From contig NZ_BMSG01000015.1 in NCBI RefSeq assembly GCF_014649035.1, positions 101,433 through 165,432 of the forward strand: a DNA stretch of 64,000 nucleotides. The letters run 5' to 3'. Positions 60,953-64,000 of the stretch are shown one piece after another. This stretch comes from Streptomyces sindenensis (GTDB lineage: Bacteria > Actinomycetota > Actinomycetes > Streptomycetales > Streptomycetaceae). A model generated the notes under the pieces. The model had not been told where the DNA came from. It ran no database searches and saw only the letters and a list, made by a program, of their open reading frames with translations. Positions within the stretch are counted from its first letter, which is position 1, and every line of letters starts with the position of its first letter. Both the position numbers and the translations under genes were made by a program.

Positions 60953-62511
60953 GCACCCCGGCGCCGAGGATCACGGTACGCGGCGACTGCCCCCCGGCCA
61001 CCGAGGACGCCGTCCGTGCCGCACTCGCCGACGGACGGGCCGATGCCTCCCGCGTCGCGGCTCTGGTCGATCTGCCGGGACACTTCGTGGTCGCCGCCGA
61101 ACTCCCCGACAGCGACGTGATCGTGACCTCCCGTTCGGGGGCCGTGGCTCACTACTACGACACCGTCACGAGCCGCGTCCACGGCGCGAGCGTCACGGAC
61201 GTGCTCACCCTCGCGGGGCGCGCGCCGCGCTGGAACGCCGCAGCCCTGGCCGATCACCTGGTCCACGGCCATCCGCTGGGTGACGCCACGCTCGACCGCG
61301 ACATCCTCCGGGTACCGGCGGGGGCTGTCCTCACCATGTCCCGCCTCCGCGCCGACCTGGTGACGGTGCCACCGCGGACGCGCGAGCCCGGACCGCCGAG
61401 GGTCGCCGCCCGAACCGCCCTCGCCGCGCTGCGCGCCGCGGTCCGGGACGCTGCGCGCATCCCGTGCGCCCTCTCGATGTCGGGCGGCCTCGACGCCCGG
61501 CTCCTGCTCGCCGCCCTCCTGGCCGACGGCATCAAGCCGCGCCTGCTGATCTCCGGAGTGGTCGGCTCGTTCGACCGCACCGTCGCGCTGGCGATCGCTC
61601 GGGACTTCGGCCTGCCCCACGAGGTGCACGTCGTTTCCGAGTCCGCGCTCATGTCCAGCGCCAAGGGCATCACGGCGGCATCGGACGGACTTCTGCCGAT
61701 CAGCAACTGGGCGGGGATGGCGCACGTCGCGGAGGCGGGCGGCACCGAGCCGGTGCTCTTCGGCTATCACGGCGAGCTGGCCCGGGCCTACCATCTGCCC
61801 GCGGTGGGCAGGCGGGCATTGCTGTGGGCCAACCGCCCGGCCGCGCAGGCTCCCGCCCATCTGCTCGAACGCGCGGGTGGGCATCCCTTCCTGCCGGACG
61901 AACGGGATCGGCTCGCGGACGAACTCCGGGAGGCCCTCGAGCCGGAGGCCCAGAGGGAGCGGATCCGGGCGGCGCTGCCGGTGGGCGCCATGCGGGGCAC
62001 GCTGCTCGGGGCGTCAGAGGCGTTCTTCCGCACCCAGTACGGGCACCGAAAGATCGCCGCCAACTTGGCGGCCATCGGCACCTTCAGCCGCTGGCGGGTG
62101 CCCCTGTTCGCCCCCGACTGGAGCGACGCCGTTCAGGCTATGCCCCGTGACGGGAAGCTGGGCGACCGTTGGCACCGCTGGGCCATCGGCCTGCTGTGCC
62201 CGGCGCTGCTGCGCTACCCGGAGGAGCGCTACGGTGCCACCACCTCGCGCCGCCCCCCGCTCCGCTACTGGTTGAGGGGACCCGCCCTGCCGAGCACGCC
62301 GTTCTACGTGGACCAAGTGCCGCTGCGGACCCGGAGTGAGCTGCTGGCGAGCCTGGCCGACACCGACGCCTCGGCACTGGCGCCGCTCCTGGACCCCGAC
62401 CTCGTGGGTGAGCTGGTCCGGGCGCAGACGGGGACGTCGGCCCGCTCCCACCTGTGTTTCGCCCTGAGTGCCCTCGCCGGCTGGAGCCGGGTCGCGACGG
62501 GCCGGCCGTAG
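60949..62511 (+). CDS. asparagine-synthase-like ATP-dependent amidoligase of the RiPP cluster
   Basis: The product is 520 aa. The ATP PP-loop is ALSMSGGLDARLLLAALL (Ser178-Asp182; the usual Ser after Asp is Ala183). The N-terminal region (about 1-150) is a degenerate Ntn-like fold without the Cys2 of glutamine-dependent enzymes, so ammonia from glutamine is not expected. The size and layout resemble lasso-peptide cyclases and amidoligases that activate a carboxylate as acyl-AMP. It could form a macrolactam or isopeptide with Asp65 or another acid of the precursor. The ATG overlaps the radical SAM stop. Confidence 0.85.
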   Translation: MSTPAPRITVRGDCPPATEDAVRAALADGRADASRVAALVDLPGHFVVAAELPDSDVIVTSRSGAVAHYYDTVTSRVHGASVTDVLTLAGRAPRWNAAALADHLVHGHPLGDATLDRDILRVPAGAVLTMSRLRADLVTVPPRTREPGPPRVAARTALAALRAAVRDAARIPCALSMSGGLDARLLLAALLADGIKPRLLISGVVGSFDRTVALAIARDFGLPHEVHVVSESALMSSAKGITAASDGLLPISNWAGMAHVAEAGGTEPVLFGYHGELARAYHLPAVGRRALLWANRPAAQAPAHLLERAGGHPFLPDERDRLADELREALEPEAQRERIRAALPVGAMRGTLLGASEAFFRTQYGHRKIAANLAAIGTFSRWRVPLFAPDWSDAVQAMPRDGKLGDRWHRWAIGLLCPALLRYPEERYGATTSRRPPLRYWLRGPALPSTPFYVDQVPLRTRSELLASLADTDASALAPLLDPDLVGELVRAQTGTSARSHLCFALSALAGWSRVATGRP

Positions 62512-62886
62512 TGGCGGGCTCGTTTGTCGCAGCGGTTGGCGAGTGCCTTGCTCTGCCTGAGCCGGTTCAGTGGACGTCAGATCCGATCTTCCCCGGTCCG
62601 TGATCGCTCGATCGCGGTCCTGAGCGCCGCACGACTCCGACACCCTCGGGCCGGCCGAGATCGAAGCGCGACTCGCGGACCTGGCCACCACCGCCGAGGT
62701 CATCGCCGAACTCGCACCCGCTGGAAGGCGACCGCGATCCATCCGAGACGAACACGGCCTACCAGTCCATCGTGAACATCTTCAACCTTGACGGCCACTC
62801 AGAACGCTGTGCGGACATTGCCACGGCCTTCGCCCGCGATGCAGAGCCCCGGTTGCAGGCGGCCTATCCCGATAGTGGCGGGCGTG
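62512..62886. other. degraded-looking region after the RiPP cluster
   Basis: No intact gene is present. Protein-like pieces occur in two plus-strand frames: PAEIEARLADLATTAEVIAE near 62652-62711, and SETNTAYQSIVNIFNLDGHS then ERCADIATAFARDAE near 62735-62840. Their helical, charged character and the frame change suggest the remains of one decayed gene of unknown identity. The stop of the asparagine-synthase-like gene and the stop of the next gene bound it. Confidence 0.4.
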
Positions 62887-63366
62887 TCAGTAGCCGTAAT
62901 GGTCGGCCCAGGCGCTGCCGCAGCGCGCCCATGCGGCCCGGGTGCCGTCCCCGGCTATGCCGTCGATTGCGCCGGTGTAGCCGTAGTACTCCTTCAACAT
63001 GCGCTGCAGCGCCTTGATGGTGTTGGGTCCGACGATCCCGTCGATGGCGCCCGTGTACTCGTGGTATTCGCGCAGCGATCGCTGCATCGCTTTCCAACTG
63101 TCGGTGCCCAGGTAGCCATCCACAGCCCCAGGGCGGTAACCCCGGACCTGGAGATGGTGTTGGATTCCCTTGGCCTGCCTGGCGTTGAGCCCGAGATTCT
63201 CGACTGCCTGTGATGAGACCCGGGTGGTGACGTTCAGCGGCGTCTCGCTCGGAGCCGCGGCGGCGGTGGCGCTTGCGCCGACGCAAGCGCCGACGCAAGC
63301 GCCGACGGCGATTCCTGCGGCAGCGACGCCGCCGACCATCGTGTGCTTCCAGGTACTGAACCTCAT
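62887..63366 (-). CDS. secreted peptidoglycan-binding-like repeat protein
   Basis: The product is 159 aa. A signal peptide (about 1-38) contains the repeat GACVGACVGA. The mature part has three imperfect copies of a peptidoglycan-binding-1-like motif: HHLQVRGYRPGAVDGYLGTD, REYHEYTGAIDGIVGPNTIK and KEYYGYTGAIDGIAGDGTRA, each with the G-x-I/V-DG core. It probably binds cell wall. AGGAAGAGAGC precedes the ATG. It lies in otherwise decayed DNA and may be part of an accessory element. Confidence 0.83.
   Translation of the reverse strand: MRFSTWKHTMVGGVAAAGIAVGACVGACVGASATAAAAPSETPLNVTTRVSSQAVENLGLNARQAKGIQHHLQVRGYRPGAVDGYLGTDSWKAMQRSLREYHEYTGAIDGIVGPNTIKALQRMLKEYYGYTGAIDGIAGDGTRAAWARCGSAWADHYGY
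63275..63306 (-). repeat. 12-bp tandem repeat in the signal-peptide region
   Basis: GCGCCGACGCAA is repeated twice plus eight bases of a third copy, encoding the Gly-Ala-Cys-Val repeats of the signal peptide. It could vary in copy number by slippage. Confidence 0.75.
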
Positions 63367-64000
63367 GCTCTCTTCCTAACCGTAGGAGGAACAAGCCTGA
63401 ATGAGCGGTGCACCAAGAAAGCACGCTATTGCCCAGATGATCGTCGGAGAAAGGCCGTCCACCGGACGTTGACCGAGAACTGCCGCTGCCAGCAACGCCT
63501 TTGAGGTGTAAAGCCGCCCGGAGCCCTCAGTCCGCCGAAGCGGGTGGCACGGGCGCCGGGATGGTCGGATGGCCGCCGGGGGAGTGGGAACCGGCAGCAT
63601 CTGGTCTGCCGGGGCCTGGCTCGTGCCCTGTGCCGGGAGGCCGGCGCTGGCCGTGGGCGGGTCGACTACAGCTATGCCATCGAGCGGGAGATCGAGTACG
63701 CGGCCGCGATCCTGTCGACCCGCCTCGTCCACGGCGACCGGCCGGTCTCGCACCCCGGCCAAGAATCTGGTCCGTGGCTGGTCCGGGGGCGGTCCTCGTG
63801 CAGGTCGACCATCGACATGAGCGCCCTGTCGCCTACCTGCAGTGACAGCCGGAGCCGGACTGCCCGGAGCGTGACGGCCTCTCCAGGCAACCGACTTCAG
63901 GCTCTAGAAGAACCCGAGCTTCTTCGGGCTGTAGGAAACCGGGACTGCTGCATGATCGGGTGACAGCGGGGTTTATGCAGCCAGAGCTGCGGGTGGGGTC
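63367..64000. other. 634-bp end region without a confident gene
   Basis: Several open frames overlap on both strands, none with a good ribosome site or familiar motif. The plus-strand phrase RVDYSYAIEREIEYAAAILS near 63658-63717 looks protein-like but its surroundings do not. A dyad GAAGAA...TTCTTC at 63907-63925, with CCCGA...TCGGG inside it, could be a small terminator or an element end. The window stops before any next gene can be read. Confidence 0.4.

Noticed and set aside
58710..62511. Lasso-peptide cluster
   Set aside because: There is no RRE (B1) or B2 protease, and the acid residue position does not fit a lasso ring of 7-9 residues; the radical SAM enzyme points elsewhere.
1..64000. 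tRNA genes, rRNA genes, CRISPR arrays, integrase or attachment sites
   Set aside because: None seen by eye; no regular 28-37-bp repeat arrays, no cloverleaf with GTTCGAATC-like arms, and no recombinase motifs.

Overview
The window looks like a chromosomal segment of a Streptomyces species. Base composition is very GC-rich with strong third-position GC. Ribosome binding sites are of the GGAGG type and GTG starts are frequent. Marker families include a SpoIIE-type phosphatase, streptogrisin A, an LPFR small protein, a DUF5133 protein, a c-di-AMP riboswitch ahead of a cell-wall hydrolase, and DmdR-like iron boxes. The close match of the protease at 48081-48971 to S. griseus streptogrisin A hints at the griseus clade (inference). 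I saw no rRNA, no tRNA, no CRISPR array and no intact insertion sequence.

Layout. 0-10 kb: a membrane-anchored XRE protein, a small secreted protein, a GAF/PAS/SpoIIE phosphatase, an FprA-type ferredoxin reductase, a c-di-AMP riboswitch with a LysM/SLT hydrolase, and cholesterol oxidase. 10-15 kb: an AhpD-like protein coupled to a dihydrodipicolinate-reductase-like protein, then a large secreted beta-helix glycan hydrolase. 14.7-18.3 kb: a phenolic-lipid type cluster (type III PKS, ICMT-type methyltransferase, FAD hydroxylase, divergent UbiA prenyltransferase). 18.4-29 kb: an MFS exporter, small proteins, a cold-shock protein, a YbdK ligase, a DJ-1/PfpI protein, an S66 peptidase, iron-box controlled siderophore-utilisation and MbtH genes, nitrobindin, and a 25-residue bL37 ribosomal protein. 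29-35 kb: a six-gene polyol uptake and catabolism operon (DeoR regulator, ABC transporter, dehydrogenase, PfkB kinase), in which the five structural genes overlap by 4 bp each. 35-43 kb: a Rieske oxygenase, an F420 enzyme, an erythromycin-esterase homologue with a divergent tandem-MerR regulator, a truncated acyl-CoA dehydrogenase, and a phosphoesterase. 43-51 kb: a subtilase, a LAL regulator, sprA, and a secreted beta-propeller.

The most interesting part is 51.9-62.5 kb. A CHAT/TPR protease-like gene, with an apparent single-base frameshift just before its stop, converges on a two-gene operon. That operon encodes a CATRA-type protein with a TIR-like C-terminal domain, and a protein that joins a SARP-like wHTH-BTAD regulator, a ThsA-type macro domain and a C-terminal CATRA-associated small domain. 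This resembles a conflict (defence) system. Divergent from it, 171 bp away, starts an apparently undescribed RiPP cluster: a 65-residue precursor ending in GYSTWGD, an HxD...H dioxygenase-like protein, a radical SAM/SPASM maturase and an asparagine-synthase-like enzyme. The shared intergenic region carries heptamer repeats with an 11-bp period, as expected for a SARP-type site. So the macro-domain protein may control the RiPP genes.

The last 1.5 kb holds one secreted peptidoglycan-binding-like gene within what looks like degraded DNA.
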